NCBI RefSeq assembly: GCF_900009265.2
Contig: NZ_LR735009.1
Span: 303,362 to 367,361 of the forward strand
From: Planktothrix paucivesiculata PCC 9631
Lineage (GTDB): Bacteria; Cyanobacteriota; Cyanobacteriia; Cyanobacteriales; Microcoleaceae
DNA: 64,000 bases
Reading direction: 5' to 3'
Shown: piece after piece, positions 23,802 through 32,700 of the stretch
Layout of the letters: every line of letters starts with the position of its first letter
Numbering within the stretch: the first letter of the stretch is position 1
Program-made: the position numbers and the translations under genes
The notes under the pieces: model-generated
What the model was told of the DNA's origin: nothing
The model's input: only the letters and a program-made list of their open reading frames with translations
Databases searched by the model: none

Positions 23802-25877
23802 ATGTCATGGACACCGGGCTACAAGTTGCGTCAACGTCCCTATATTATTGAAAGAATTCTGGGACAAGGGGGTTTTGGGATCACCTACAAAGCCAAACAT
23901 TTGGACTTAGATCATCAAGTTGTTCTGAAAACTCCCAATGCGGGTCTACAAAATGACCCTGAATATCCCAAATATGTTCAACGCTTTATTCAAGAAGGTA
24001 AAACCTTAGCCAGACTTTGCCAAAATTCCCATCCCCATATTGTCCGAGTTAGTGATTTATTTGAAGAAAATGGGCTTCACTGCTTAGTCATGGATTTAAT
24101 TGTGGGGCAGAGTTTATGGGAATTTGTGCAAACAAAGGGTCGGTTATCGGAAGCAGACGCGGTTAATATTATTCGTCAAATTGCTGATGCTTTGGTTATG
24201 ATTCATAACGCTGGAATTATTCACCGAGATGCCCATCCGGGGAATATTATGTTAAGGAATAATACCTCGGCGGTGTTAATTGATTTTGGACTGGCTGCGG
24301 AAATTATGCCCAGAGTGATGAGTTCAAAACATCCGGCTAATTTAAACTTTGCCCCCTATGAACAATTCCTAGAAGGGAGTGGGAAACCTACGGTTGATGT
24401 TTATTGTTTAGCGGCTTCTTTATATTATGCCATTACCGGACAATTGCCGACCCAGGCTTTAACTCGAAAGTTGAAAAATCAAGCCTTAATTCCGCCTAAT
24501 AAAATTGTTAAAATTAGTGATAAAATTAATCATGCTATTTTAAAAGGCTTGGGGTTAGAACCGGAACAACGTCCTCAAACAATGGCGGAGTTTTGGAGAT
24601 TATTAGATATTCAACCCCAACCTGTTCAGATTCCCCAACCGGATATAGAATTAAAGTCAGCTAAAGGTGTTAATTATCGTCCACCACAATTGACACCGCC
24701 ACCAACACCCCAACCAACACCCGAACCCGATACAGAATTAAAGTCAGCTAAAGGTGTTAATTATCGTCAATTAGAACAACTTTTGAAAGCCGGACATTGG
24801 AAAGAAGCTGACCAAGAAACGGCTCAAAAAATGTTTGAAGTAGCCGGAAGAAAAGAGGAGGGAGTGTTAAGGAAAAAAGATATTGATAATTTTCCCTGTG
24901 AGGATTTACGCACTATTGACCAACTTTGGGTAAAATATAGTAATGGACGCTTCGGCTTTTCGGTGCAGAAGCGCATCTATCAAAGTGTGGGAGGAACCCG
25001 GAATTATGATCAGAAAGTCTGGGAAGCGTTTTGTGAACGGGTGGGTTGGCGTGTGGCGCGTATAGGAAGTGGATGGTGGAACTACGATGTATTTGGAGAT
25101 AGAGGTAGATGGTTTTCGTACAATGAGCTTAAATTCAATCAGACAGCACCACTGGGCCACCTTCCGCGTGTGCAGCAGGAGCATACCATTATGTGGTCAG
25201 GTCGGGGGATATTTTGGGGTTTGGATATTGAGTGGGGGGGGTGGTTCTCTTCTCTCGCATCGAGACTTGTAGTATGTAACGATATTCAACCCCAACCTGT
25301 TCAGATCCCCCAACCCAATATAGAATTAAAGTCAGCTAAAGGCGTTAATTATCATAAATTAGAACAACTTTTGAAAGCCGGAAATTGGGTAGAATCTGAC
25401 CAAGAAACGGCTAGAAAAATGTTAGAAGTAGCCGGAAGAACAAAGGAGAGAAACTTAAGGGATTCAGATATTGATAATTTTCCCTGTGAGGATTTACGCA
25501 CTATTGACCAACTTTGGGTAAAATATAGCAATGGACGCTTCGGCTTTTCGGTACAGAAGCGCATCTATAGAAGTCTGGGAGGAAGCTGGAGTTATGAGGA
25601 GAAAGTCTGGGAAGCGTTTGGTGATCAGGTGGGTTGGCGTGTAGGAGGTAGCTGGTTGGATTACAAAGATCTAAAATTCAATCAGACAGCACCAGTGGGT
25701 CACCTCCCTTGGGGGGTTGGTTACGACCACAGGTGGTGGGCTAGAGCTATGGATCGCTTGTCGCCGCTTGCTGTCTGGCTTTGGCTCAGACTGAACCATG
25801 GAACTGATCTCTTGCCGCCGATTTATGGGCCGCAGCTTTTTAGCTTCTTCTATCTCCTTGAGACTTGTAGACTCTAA
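23802..25877 (+). CDS. Ser/Thr protein kinase fused to two GUN4 domains
   Basis: 691 residues. The N-terminal kinase domain (10-275) has GQGGFG, Lys43 (VVLKT), HRD at 141-143 and LIDFGLA. The catalytic loop reads HRDAHPGNIML, with His in place of the usual Lys of HRDxKPxN, which may weaken activity. Two GUN4 domains follow (about 325-490 and 515-691), each preceded by a copied linker (PQPVQIPQP..IELKSAKGVNY). GUN4 binds protoporphyrin/Mg-protoporphyrin in chlorophyll synthesis control. DNA similarity with the first copy indicates that the end of the second GUN4 is out of frame (see findings). There is no evident operon partner. Confidence 0.88.
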   Translation: MSWTPGYKLRQRPYIIERILGQGGFGITYKAKHLDLDHQVVLKTPNAGLQNDPEYPKYVQRFIQEGKTLARLCQNSHPHIVRVSDLFEENGLHCLVMDLIVGQSLWEFVQTKGRLSEADAVNIIRQIADALVMIHNAGIIHRDAHPGNIMLRNNTSAVLIDFGLAAEIMPRVMSSKHPANLNFAPYEQFLEGSGKPTVDVYCLAASLYYAITGQLPTQALTRKLKNQALIPPNKIVKISDKINHAILKGLGLEPEQRPQTMAEFWRLLDIQPQPVQIPQPDIELKSAKGVNYRPPQLTPPPTPQPTPEPDTELKSAKGVNYRQLEQLLKAGHWKEADQETAQKMFEVAGRKEEGVLRKKDIDNFPCEDLRTIDQLWVKYSNGRFGFSVQKRIYQSVGGTRNYDQKVWEAFCERVGWRVARIGSGWWNYDVFGDRGRWFSYNELKFNQTAPLGHLPRVQQEHTIMWSGRGIFWGLDIEWGGWFSSLASRLVVCNDIQPQPVQIPQPNIELKSAKGVNYHKLEQLLKAGNWVESDQETARKMLEVAGRTKERNLRDSDIDNFPCEDLRTIDQLWVKYSNGRFGFSVQKRIYRSLGGSWSYEEKVWEAFGDQVGWRVGGSWLDYKDLKFNQTAPVGHLPWGVGYDHRWWARAMDRLSPLAVWLWLRLNHGTDLLPPIYGPQLFSFFYLLETCRL

Positions 25878-25925
25878 CATATAAGGCCCACAGATTTTCG
25901 TAAAGATTTATGACATCAATTGAAT

Positions 25926-26103
25926 GTAGGGGTGGGTTCGCCGGGATTTTTGTTAATAATAATTAACCTAAATAAACCCGCCCAACCCCATAATAGGAAT
26001 CAATATCAACCCGGTTTTATTAACGTTAAATTTGGGTGGGGTGAGGGCGGGTTTATCAAGATTATTTGTCAGATTAGAAAGATTTTGTCGAACCCGCCCC
26101 TAC
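25926..26103. mobile_element. 178-bp MITE with GTAGGGG ends
   Basis: GTAGGGGTGGGTTCG (25926-25940) and CGAACCCGCCCCTAC (26089-26103) form a 15-bp terminal inverted repeat with one mismatch. The interior is AT-rich and holds smaller inverted arms (AACCCGCCC/GGGCGGGTT). The apparent 65-codon ORF inside is Pro/Gly/Asn-rich and a by-product of the repeat. Confidence 0.8.
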
Positions 26104-26127
26104 GGGTTTTATTTTAATAATTGGGTT

Positions 26128-26192
26128 AGAAATCGGGTTTCTTAACTGAGCTTTCTGTTAGTAGCAAAGGTTAAGGTAGAAACCCGGTTTTT
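26128..26192. repeat. AGAAACCGGGTTTCT-family palindrome pair
   Basis: AGAAATCGGGTTTCT at 26128-26142 and AGAAACCCGGTTTTT at 26178-26192, 25 bp after the previous MITE and 31 bp before the next gene. Confidence 0.8.
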
Positions 26193-26222
26193 AGGAGGCG
26201 TGGGTGATCGGAGGTTTGATAA

Positions 26223-26540
26223 ATGAAAAATGATATTTTTGATCAGTTTCTTGGTTTCTTACAAAATTTAGATCAACAAGAAATTAGCTATTCTCTAGCT
26301 CATCATCGGGATGAGGCGATTATGGTGAGTGTTGCGCTTCCTGGGGAGCGTTGGGAAGTTGAATTTTTGAATGATGGATCTGTCGAGATTGAAAGATTTA
26401 TTAGTCAAGGCGAAATATCGGGAGAAGAAGCTTTAAACGAATTATTTTCTCGATATTCAGATCCAGAGGATGTTTCTATTGAGACTAATTCAAATCCTAA
26501 CTTGGTATCTATGTTCTTAATTCCCAATAATGTCCAATAA
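26223..26540 (+). CDS. Hypothetical protein, 105 aa
   Basis: I recognise a widespread but unnamed small bacterial family pattern: ISYSLAHHRDEAIMVSVALPGERWEVEFL, then DGSVEIERFISQGEI and ALNELFSRYSD. Mixed alpha/beta, acidic, with no signal or membrane segment. Members often lie next to small unknown genes of immunity-protein type, but no toxin is visible here, so that role is not claimed. Confidence 0.65.
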   Translation: MKNDIFDQFLGFLQNLDQQEISYSLAHHRDEAIMVSVALPGERWEVEFLNDGSVEIERFISQGEISGEEALNELFSRYSDPEDVSIETNSNPNLVSMFLIPNNVQ

Positions 26541-26554
26541 TTCCCAATTTACCG

Positions 26555-26677
26555 ATGAACAAATCTATCAAAAAATTGCTCAAATTATCCAATTTTGGAT
26601 TAACTAGAGAACAGTGGATTGCCGATTTTGACTGTCCAAGCGGAAAGTTTATAATAGAAGAAATTGAGAAGTTTTAA
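26555..26677 (+). CDS. Possible small ORF, 40 aa
   Basis: ATG 26555 to TAA 26677 gives MNKSIKKLLKLSNFGLT followed by REQWIADFDCPSGKFIIEE. The second half looks protein-like. An overlapping 25-codon frame from ATG 26531 (MSNNSQFTDEQIYQKIAQII) also looks protein-like and ends where this one continues, so this could be one gene broken by a frameshift. Low certainty. Confidence 0.3.
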   Translation: MNKSIKKLLKLSNFGLTREQWIADFDCPSGKFIIEEIEKF

Positions 26678-26701
26678 CTGTAATGTTTCTGGAGAAAAAA
26701 G

Positions 26702-27043
26702 ATGACCAACCTCTACGACTTACTCGAAAAGATTAAACAAAAACCCGGAATGTATATTGGAAGTCCTAATATTAACAATTTATTGATGTTTTTGTGTGGT
26801 TATCAATACGCCTGTGAAGCGATGGAACTTCCTGAAAGCGAACAAGAAATGGAATTTGCACAATTTCAGCCTTGGTTACAAACTAAATTTGGGGTAAATA
26901 CCTCTGCATCTTGGGCAAAAATTATTTTACTGTATTCTAGTGATGAAACCGATGCTTTTAAAAACTTCTTTGATTTATTAACGGAGTTTAGAAATCTACC
27001 CAAAGAATCAGAAACCGGGTTTCTTGAGTTATCTTTCGGTTAG
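26702..27043 (+). CDS. Hypothetical protein, 113 aa, ending in a repeat
   Basis: Starts KIKQKPGMYIGSPNINNLLMFLCGYQYACEAM; the KPGMYIG..L..FL.GY pattern is common in an unnamed family of small proteins that I cannot assign a function. A second conserved block is SWAKIILLYSSDETDAFKNFFDLLTEF. The last codons (ESETGFLELSFG) are encoded by the inserted palindrome AGAAACCGGGTTTCT, which supplies the stop, so the native C-terminus has probably been replaced. It follows the two small genes on the same strand. Confidence 0.65.
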   Translation: MTNLYDLLEKIKQKPGMYIGSPNINNLLMFLCGYQYACEAMELPESEQEMEFAQFQPWLQTKFGVNTSASWAKIILLYSSDETDAFKNFFDLLTEFRNLPKESETGFLELSFG

Positions 27044-27071
27044 TAAAAGTTATAGCAGAAACTCGGTTTCT
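27010..27071. repeat. AGAAACCGGGTTTCT-family pair overlapping a gene end
   Basis: AGAAACCGGGTTTCT at 27010-27024 lies inside the 113-aa gene in frame; AGAAACTCGGTTTCT at 27057-27071 lies after its stop. Confidence 0.8.
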
Positions 27072-27218
27072 TTCTGTTAATTTTTTTCTAGGCTTAGATC
27101 CCGCCTAACCCCCCAGGGCTATTTCAAAATCGGATAAAAAAAACTAAAGTACAAACCGATCACAACCTGATCATCCTGACTTCTATCGGATAAGCGGCGG
27201 CTGAGGCTTTTGATTTGG

Positions 27219-27390
27219 TATAATGTCAAAGTCGCCGCACCGACATTTGGAGACTCTATGCGGGCGTGGAGAAAGCTTAAGACCTAAGAAGTTAGGCGGT
27301 TATCGATGAAGCGTCAACCCCGATTATGTATCCCCAAAGGAGCAGCCTGGGAATCTATTCGTAGATAAGGCAGTGGAGGATGTCAAGAGG
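27219..27390 (+). ncRNA. Candidate structured RNA / omega-RNA relic in the pnp leader
   Basis: The 390-bp gap before pnp holds no gene. TATAAT at 27219-27224 is a possible -10 box without a good -35. Downstream are two small hairpins: CCTAA-GAAG-TTAGG (about 27284-27297) and ATCTA-TTCG-TAGAT (about 27354-27367, a UUCG tetraloop). Between them lies GGCGGTTATCGATGAAGCGTC. The order AAGCTTAAGACC, stem, GGCGGTTA, GAAGCGTC, ending GGAGGATGTCAAGA resembles, from memory, right-end RNAs of cyanobacterial IS605 elements. It may instead be a native pnp leader. Confidence 0.4.
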
Positions 27391-27435
27391 GCGACAATAT
27401 CAGAGAATAGTGGAAGAAGAAGGAAGATAAAATAC

Positions 27436-29586
27436 ATGGAAGAGATCATTAAGTCGATATCATTTGATGGAAGGGATATTCGACTCAAAATAGGTTTGCT
27501 TGCGCCACAGGCAGGTGGAGCCGTGTTAATCGAGTCGGGAGATACATCAGTTCTAGTGACTGCGACTCGCGCCGAAGGGAGACCCGGATTGGATTTTCTG
27601 CCTTTGTTGGTGGATTATGAGGAACGACTGTATGCAGGGGGAAGAATTCCAGGGGGATTCTTACGTCGGGAAGGTCGCCCACCCGATCGCGTTACCCTCA
27701 CCAGTCGTTTAATTGATCGTCCTTTGCGTCCTTTGATTCCCCATTGGTTGCGGGATGATATTCAAGTGGTGGCTACAACCCTGTCCATGGATGAACAGGT
27801 TCCCCCGGATGTGTTAGCGGTGACGGGGGCTTCGGTGGCGGTGATTTTAGCAAGAATTCCGTTTTTTGGGCCCATGGCTGCGGTACGGGTAGGATTAGTC
27901 GGAGATGACTTTATTATTAACCCAACCTACCGGGAAGTCAAAAATGGGGATTTAGATTTAGTCGTGGCGGGTTCTCCCGATGGCGTGGTCATGGTAGAAG
28001 CGGGGGCTAACCAACTGCCAGAACAGGATATTATCGAAGCGATCGACTTTGGTTATGAGGCGGTTTGTGATTTGATCAAGGCCCAAGAAGAATTAATGCG
28101 GGACTTGGGGATTGAGATCAAACCCGGCGAACCTCCCGAGGGAAATCAGGGGTTAATTCAGTTTGTGCGCGATCGCGTGACTCTCCCGGTTAAACAGGTT
28201 CTCAAGCAACATGACCTGGATAAAACCGCCCGGGATGCCAACCTAGATCAAATCAAGGCAACTGAGATTATGGCTCCGATTGAAGCCTTACCCGAAGATG
28301 ATCCGATCCGGGTGGCGGTAGCGGAGGATTCTAAGTTGGTGAGTCAGATTTTCAAGGACATCACCAAAACCTTGATGCGTCAGCAAATTGTTCAAGATAG
28401 CGTGCGGGTCGATGGTCGTAGCTTAGATCAAGTGCGTCCAGTCTCCTGCAAGGTGAGTTGTTTACCCAAACGGGTGCATGGCAGTGGTCTGTTTAATCGC
28501 GGTTTAACTCAGGTGTTGTCGATTGCTACCTTGGGAACCCCCGGAGATGCTCAGGATTTGGATGACTTGCATCCCCAGGAAGAAAAACGCTATATGCACC
28601 ACTATAATTTTCCCCCTTATTCGGTTGGGGAAACTAAACCCATGCGATCGCCCGGACGTCGGGAAATTGGTCATGGAGCTTTAGCGGAACGGGCCTTAGT
28701 TCCGGTATTACCTTCTAAGGATCAGTTCCCCTATGTGATTCGGGTGGTTTCAGAGGTGTTGTCTTCCAATGGTTCAACGTCTATGGGTTCGGTCTGTGGA
28801 TCAACTTTGGCGTTGATGGATGCCGGGGTTCCTATTTCCAAGCCCGTGAGTGGGGCGGCGATGGGATTAATCAAAGAAGGAGAAGAAGTTCGGATTCTCA
28901 CTGATATCCAAGGAATTGAGGACTTTTTAGGAGATATGGACTTCAAGGTGGCGGGGACGGATAGTGGAGTCACTGCCCTGCAAATGGATATGAAAATCAC
29001 CGGGTTGCCGATGAAGACGGTGGCGGATGCCATTTATCAGGCTAAACCTGCCCGACTGCATATCCTGGAAAAAATGTTAGAGGTAATTGGCAAACCTCGT
29101 TCGGATTTATCACCCTACGCCCCTCGGTTATTAACCCTGAAAATCGATCCTGATTTGATTGGTTTGGTGATTGGGCCTGGAGGGAAAACCATTAAGGGAA
29201 TTACCGAAGAAACCGGAGTCAAGATTGACATTGATGATGATGGCACGGTCACAATTGCTTCCACCGATAGTGAAAATGCCGCCCGCGCCTATCAAATTAT
29301 TCAAGGCATGACCCGCAAACTCAATGCCGGGGATGTCTATGTAGGCCGGATTACTCGGATTATTCCGATTGGCGCCTTTGTGGAGTTACTCCCGGGCAAA
29401 GAAGGAATGATTCATATTTCCCAGTTAGCCGATTATCGAGTTCCTCGGGTGGAAGATGAAGTCTCGGTTGGGGATGAGGTCATTGTCAAAGTTCGGGAAA
29501 TTGACAGTAAAGGTCGGATTAATCTAACCCGTCTGAATATTCACCCGGATGAAGCTGCGGCAGCCCGGACTGCGGCAACGAAGTAG
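27436..29586 (+). CDS. pnp: Polyribonucleotide nucleotidyltransferase (PNPase)
   Basis: 716 residues from ATG 27436 ([20 protein letters not shown]), the start that matches other PNPases; the frame is open upstream to GTG 27373. Two RNase PH-like domains (about 1-220 and 300-540; first with [22 protein letters not shown], second with [15 protein letters not shown] and [14 protein letters not shown]), then KH ([15 protein letters not shown]) and S1 ([33 protein letters not shown]). It degrades RNA phosphorolytically 3'-5' and, in cyanobacteria, also adds poly(A)-rich tails. A possible structured leader precedes it. Confidence 0.97.
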   Translation: MEEIIKSISFDGRDIRLKIGLLAPQAGGAVLIESGDTSVLVTATRAEGRPGLDFLPLLVDYEERLYAGGRIPGGFLRREGRPPDRVTLTSRLIDRPLRPLIPHWLRDDIQVVATTLSMDEQVPPDVLAVTGASVAVILARIPFFGPMAAVRVGLVGDDFIINPTYREVKNGDLDLVVAGSPDGVVMVEAGANQLPEQDIIEAIDFGYEAVCDLIKAQEELMRDLGIEIKPGEPPEGNQGLIQFVRDRVTLPVKQVLKQHDLDKTARDANLDQIKATEIMAPIEALPEDDPIRVAVAEDSKLVSQIFKDITKTLMRQQIVQDSVRVDGRSLDQVRPVSCKVSCLPKRVHGSGLFNRGLTQVLSIATLGTPGDAQDLDDLHPQEEKRYMHHYNFPPYSVGETKPMRSPGRREIGHGALAERALVPVLPSKDQFPYVIRVVSEVLSSNGSTSMGSVCGSTLALMDAGVPISKPVSGAAMGLIKEGEEVRILTDIQGIEDFLGDMDFKVAGTDSGVTALQMDMKITGLPMKTVADAIYQAKPARLHILEKMLEVIGKPRSDLSPYAPRLLTLKIDPDLIGLVIGPGGKTIKGITEETGVKIDIDDDGTVTIASTDSENAARAYQIIQGMTRKLNAGDVYVGRITRIIPIGAFVELLPGKEGMIHISQLADYRVPRVEDEVSVGDEVIVKVREIDSKGRINLTRLNIHPDEAAAARTAATK

Positions 29587-29594
29587 GCTTTATC

Positions 29595-29665
29595 AGTTAT
29601 CAGTCAACAGTTATCAGTCAACAGTTAAGAAGTTATCAGTTATTGGTTAAGAGTCTATTAACTTT
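29595..29665. repeat. Simple GTTATCAGTCAACA repeats after pnp
   Basis: Tandem and imperfect copies of TTATCAGT(T/C)A(A/T)CA units. The same type fills 35740-36068. Confidence 0.75.
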
Positions 29666-29680
29666 TAATTAATAACTGAT

Positions 29681-29773
29681 AAGCTATTGTGCATCTAGTT
29701 GTAGTTAGGAAATTGCAAATTCCTCGTAGTGGGAGCGTCCCCTAGAATATACAGTTTAAATGCACAACAGCTT
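29681..29773. mobile_element. 93-bp MITE with AAGCTGTTGTGCAT ends
   Basis: AAGCTATTGTGCAT (29681-29694) and ATGCACAACAGCTT (29760-29773) are inverted repeats with one mismatch in 14 bp. It lies between the convergent pnp and RTX genes. Confidence 0.7.
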
Positions 29774-29794
29774 AACTCTTACACTGATAACTGA

Positions 29795-32700
29795 TTAGAA
29801 CAGTTGAGATTCAAAGGCTCCGATATCAATGGTGTTATTAATAATTCGGTTAAAGCCTGTGCCCCGTTGGTCAAATTGTCCAGGGTCGGTATAGGGGCTG
29901 GCAAAGCTACCACTTCCGGTATCAATGGCGACACTGGTACTGGCTAAAGCCAAGGTTGGCGTGCTACCCCCGTTGTTTTGTAAGGGACTGAGTAAGGGAT
30001 CAATCGGGGTCGTACCGCTACCCACCAGATCATTGTTTACCCCGTTAACTAAACCCTCTCCTCCGGTTCCGTCTCCAATAATGTTATTGCCACCACTCTT
30101 AAAGGCAAATTCTATGGAGGCTCCCACATCGGGGTCAAGAGGGGAGGTGTTACTGGCGATAATTGTGTTTTTCAGGTTGGCTAAACCCCCAATATTTCTG
30201 ACCCCACCACTGTTTCCAGCCGCATCATTGAAAGCAATCGTACTATTGGTAATGGTCAAGTCCGCAACGGAGTTAAACACGCCGCCGCCGATGTTGCCTT
30301 TGTTGTTAGCAATCGTACTATTAATAATTTGGACTTGACCATCAATCACAATAATTCCACCACCGTTGCTCCCTATGTTATTGCTGATGGTACTATTTTG
30401 AACCGTGAGTTGGCCGGAGTTGGCGATCGCCCCTCCATTATTCGCCTGGTTTCCATCGAGCCAACTGTCGAGTACCTTAACCTTACTGGTAGAAGAAGTA
30501 ATATTAATCGCACCGCCTCGACTTCCTGTGGTCGTACTGCTTGTGTTAGGTATGGTTCCGGCGGGGAAACCATTGCTCAGTTTCAATCCTTCAAAGGTGA
30601 CATTCCCCCCATTAACGGTGAAAATATTGTAGTCTCCGCCCGTATCTCGACGAATGGTAAGTTGATCGGCTCCTGGCCCATCAAAAATTACATCACTACT
30701 GACCCCGGGTAAAGCCCCCGCCAGATTAATCACCCCAGCAGTTGCTTGCTCAACAAAGGTAATCGTATCTTCTCCGGGTAAAGATTCGGCGTTGAGAATC
30801 GCCTGACGTAAGGAACCTTCCAGGGTGGCATAGTCTTCGGCGGCTTTGCTGGTCGTATCTCCCAGTTGAGTCACGGCGGTATCATTAGCTAGAATTGTCA
30901 CCTGTGCCGTATTTTCCTCGGGATCAATCTTGTAGTCCCCATCCGCTAAAACTAGGGTGAGGGATTCGTCGGCTTCGGCTTGAATATCATCAATCGGAGT
31001 CAAGATGATATCCATACTGGCTAGGTCATTGGGCAGGGTAAGAGTAGCGGTGGAGGTGTCACTGACCACTACGGTTTGACCCGTCGAGGTGGTCAAAGTA
31101 TAGTCCGCCGCGCTAATTTTATCGGGTTCTAGGGTGAGGTTAATGGTTAAATCCCCAAAGGTATCCGGGGCGCGACTAATCCGATAAATTCCGTTTTTGG
31201 GCTGTTCATCGGCAACTTTTGTGGTGACAGGTTCGGTGGCCGTCGCTTCTACGGTGGTTAAACTGAGAGTCGCTTTGTCATCGTCTTTGATGGTAACGGT
31301 ACTGGTAGGGATATTTTCTCCCGCCAGTCCGTTGTTGTCAAAATTGGCAAAGGAGAGTTGAAAGTTTCGGTCAGGTTGAACCTTAATATTACCAATAATT
31401 CCCAGCAATACCGTTTGCCTGTCTTGGTTAGCCGCAAATTGAATGCGTTGGGGCCCCGGTGTAAAGTCCGTATCCGCGATCGCCGTACCATTGGTTAATA
31501 CCACATCCACACTAGAAGTTTGAGTCAGATCCCCGGAGCGAATCACCTGAACTTGATTAAACAGGCTAGTGCTATCTCCTTCATCTACGGTGTAGCTGCC
31601 CTCGGCAAAGTTATAGCTAGGTGGGGAATCATCATCATCAATGATTAGAGCAGCTTCCGGGACGGTGGTTCCCGTTTGTCCATTGTTGTCAAAGCCAGAA
31701 AAGGATAGAACTACGGTTTCGGTAGACTCGGATGTTTCATCCCCTTTAATCGTGACTTGTACCGTTTTGCTAATTTCCCCCGGCGCAAATTCTACGGGAA
31801 TAGCACTGGGGGTGAAGTCTTCCCCTGAAGTGGCTCCATTTTGAGCCGCAGGGTTTAAGTCCACCGTCACCGATGAGTTAATATCAACCTTTCCTGAACG
31901 AATAACCGTAATTTCACCGTAGGTAATATCGCTGTTTCCTTCTCGAACTTGATAAGTGTTAGTGGTGAAGTCGTAGGTCGGAACGTTATCATCATCAATC
32001 ACCAGTAACTCTGAGGTGGGATGGAGATTTCCCACCAAAGTCCCTAGGGGGGGATTGAAGGAGAGATTCAGGGTTCTGTTTTGATTCGGTGTGAGGTTGC
32101 CGAGAATAGTGATCGGGACGGTTTGGGCAATTTGTCCCGGGGTAAAGCTCACGGTAATTGGCCCGGGAACAAAATCTACATTGGGGATGGCATTAGTCCC
32201 AGTTACGTTGACTTCAACGGAGGAATTAACATTAATATCCCCCGAACGATCCACTTCCACCAGTTGAGTAATGTTACTGGAGTTGCCTTCGAGAGTGGTG
32301 AATAGAGGTTGTTTAAAATCATAGGTGGTGGGGCCGTCATCATCATTAATCACCAGGTTAGCTGTAGGATGAAGGGTTCCCGGCTGTCCCGTGGGTTGAA
32401 AACCTTCTGGATCGAAGGATAAGGTAAGTACCTCGGAAGCTTCAATCTCGTCATCACCAATGATTGGGATTTGGAAAGTATTCTCGCTCTGACCTGGGGC
32501 AAATTCTAGGAAAATTTCCGTGGGTACGATGTCAACGCCGGGTGTTCCCCCGTTTTCTAGTCCTGGAGTCAGGAGAATCCGAACACTCGATGGCAGACTG
32601 GTATCAAAAGTCCGGTTAACGGTGATTGTCGCCTGCTGAGGGATGTTCGGATCACCTTCAAAGATAGAAAATTCCGGTTGACTAAAGTTATAAACCGGGG

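Noticed and set aside
25920..26117. 65-codon ORF in the GTAGGGG MITE
   Set aside because: It begins inside one inverted end and finishes past the other, and its composition is set by the repeat.
27183..27435. tRNA or tmRNA in the pnp leader
   Set aside because: No cloverleaf, TPsiC arm or CCA end; only small hairpins are visible.
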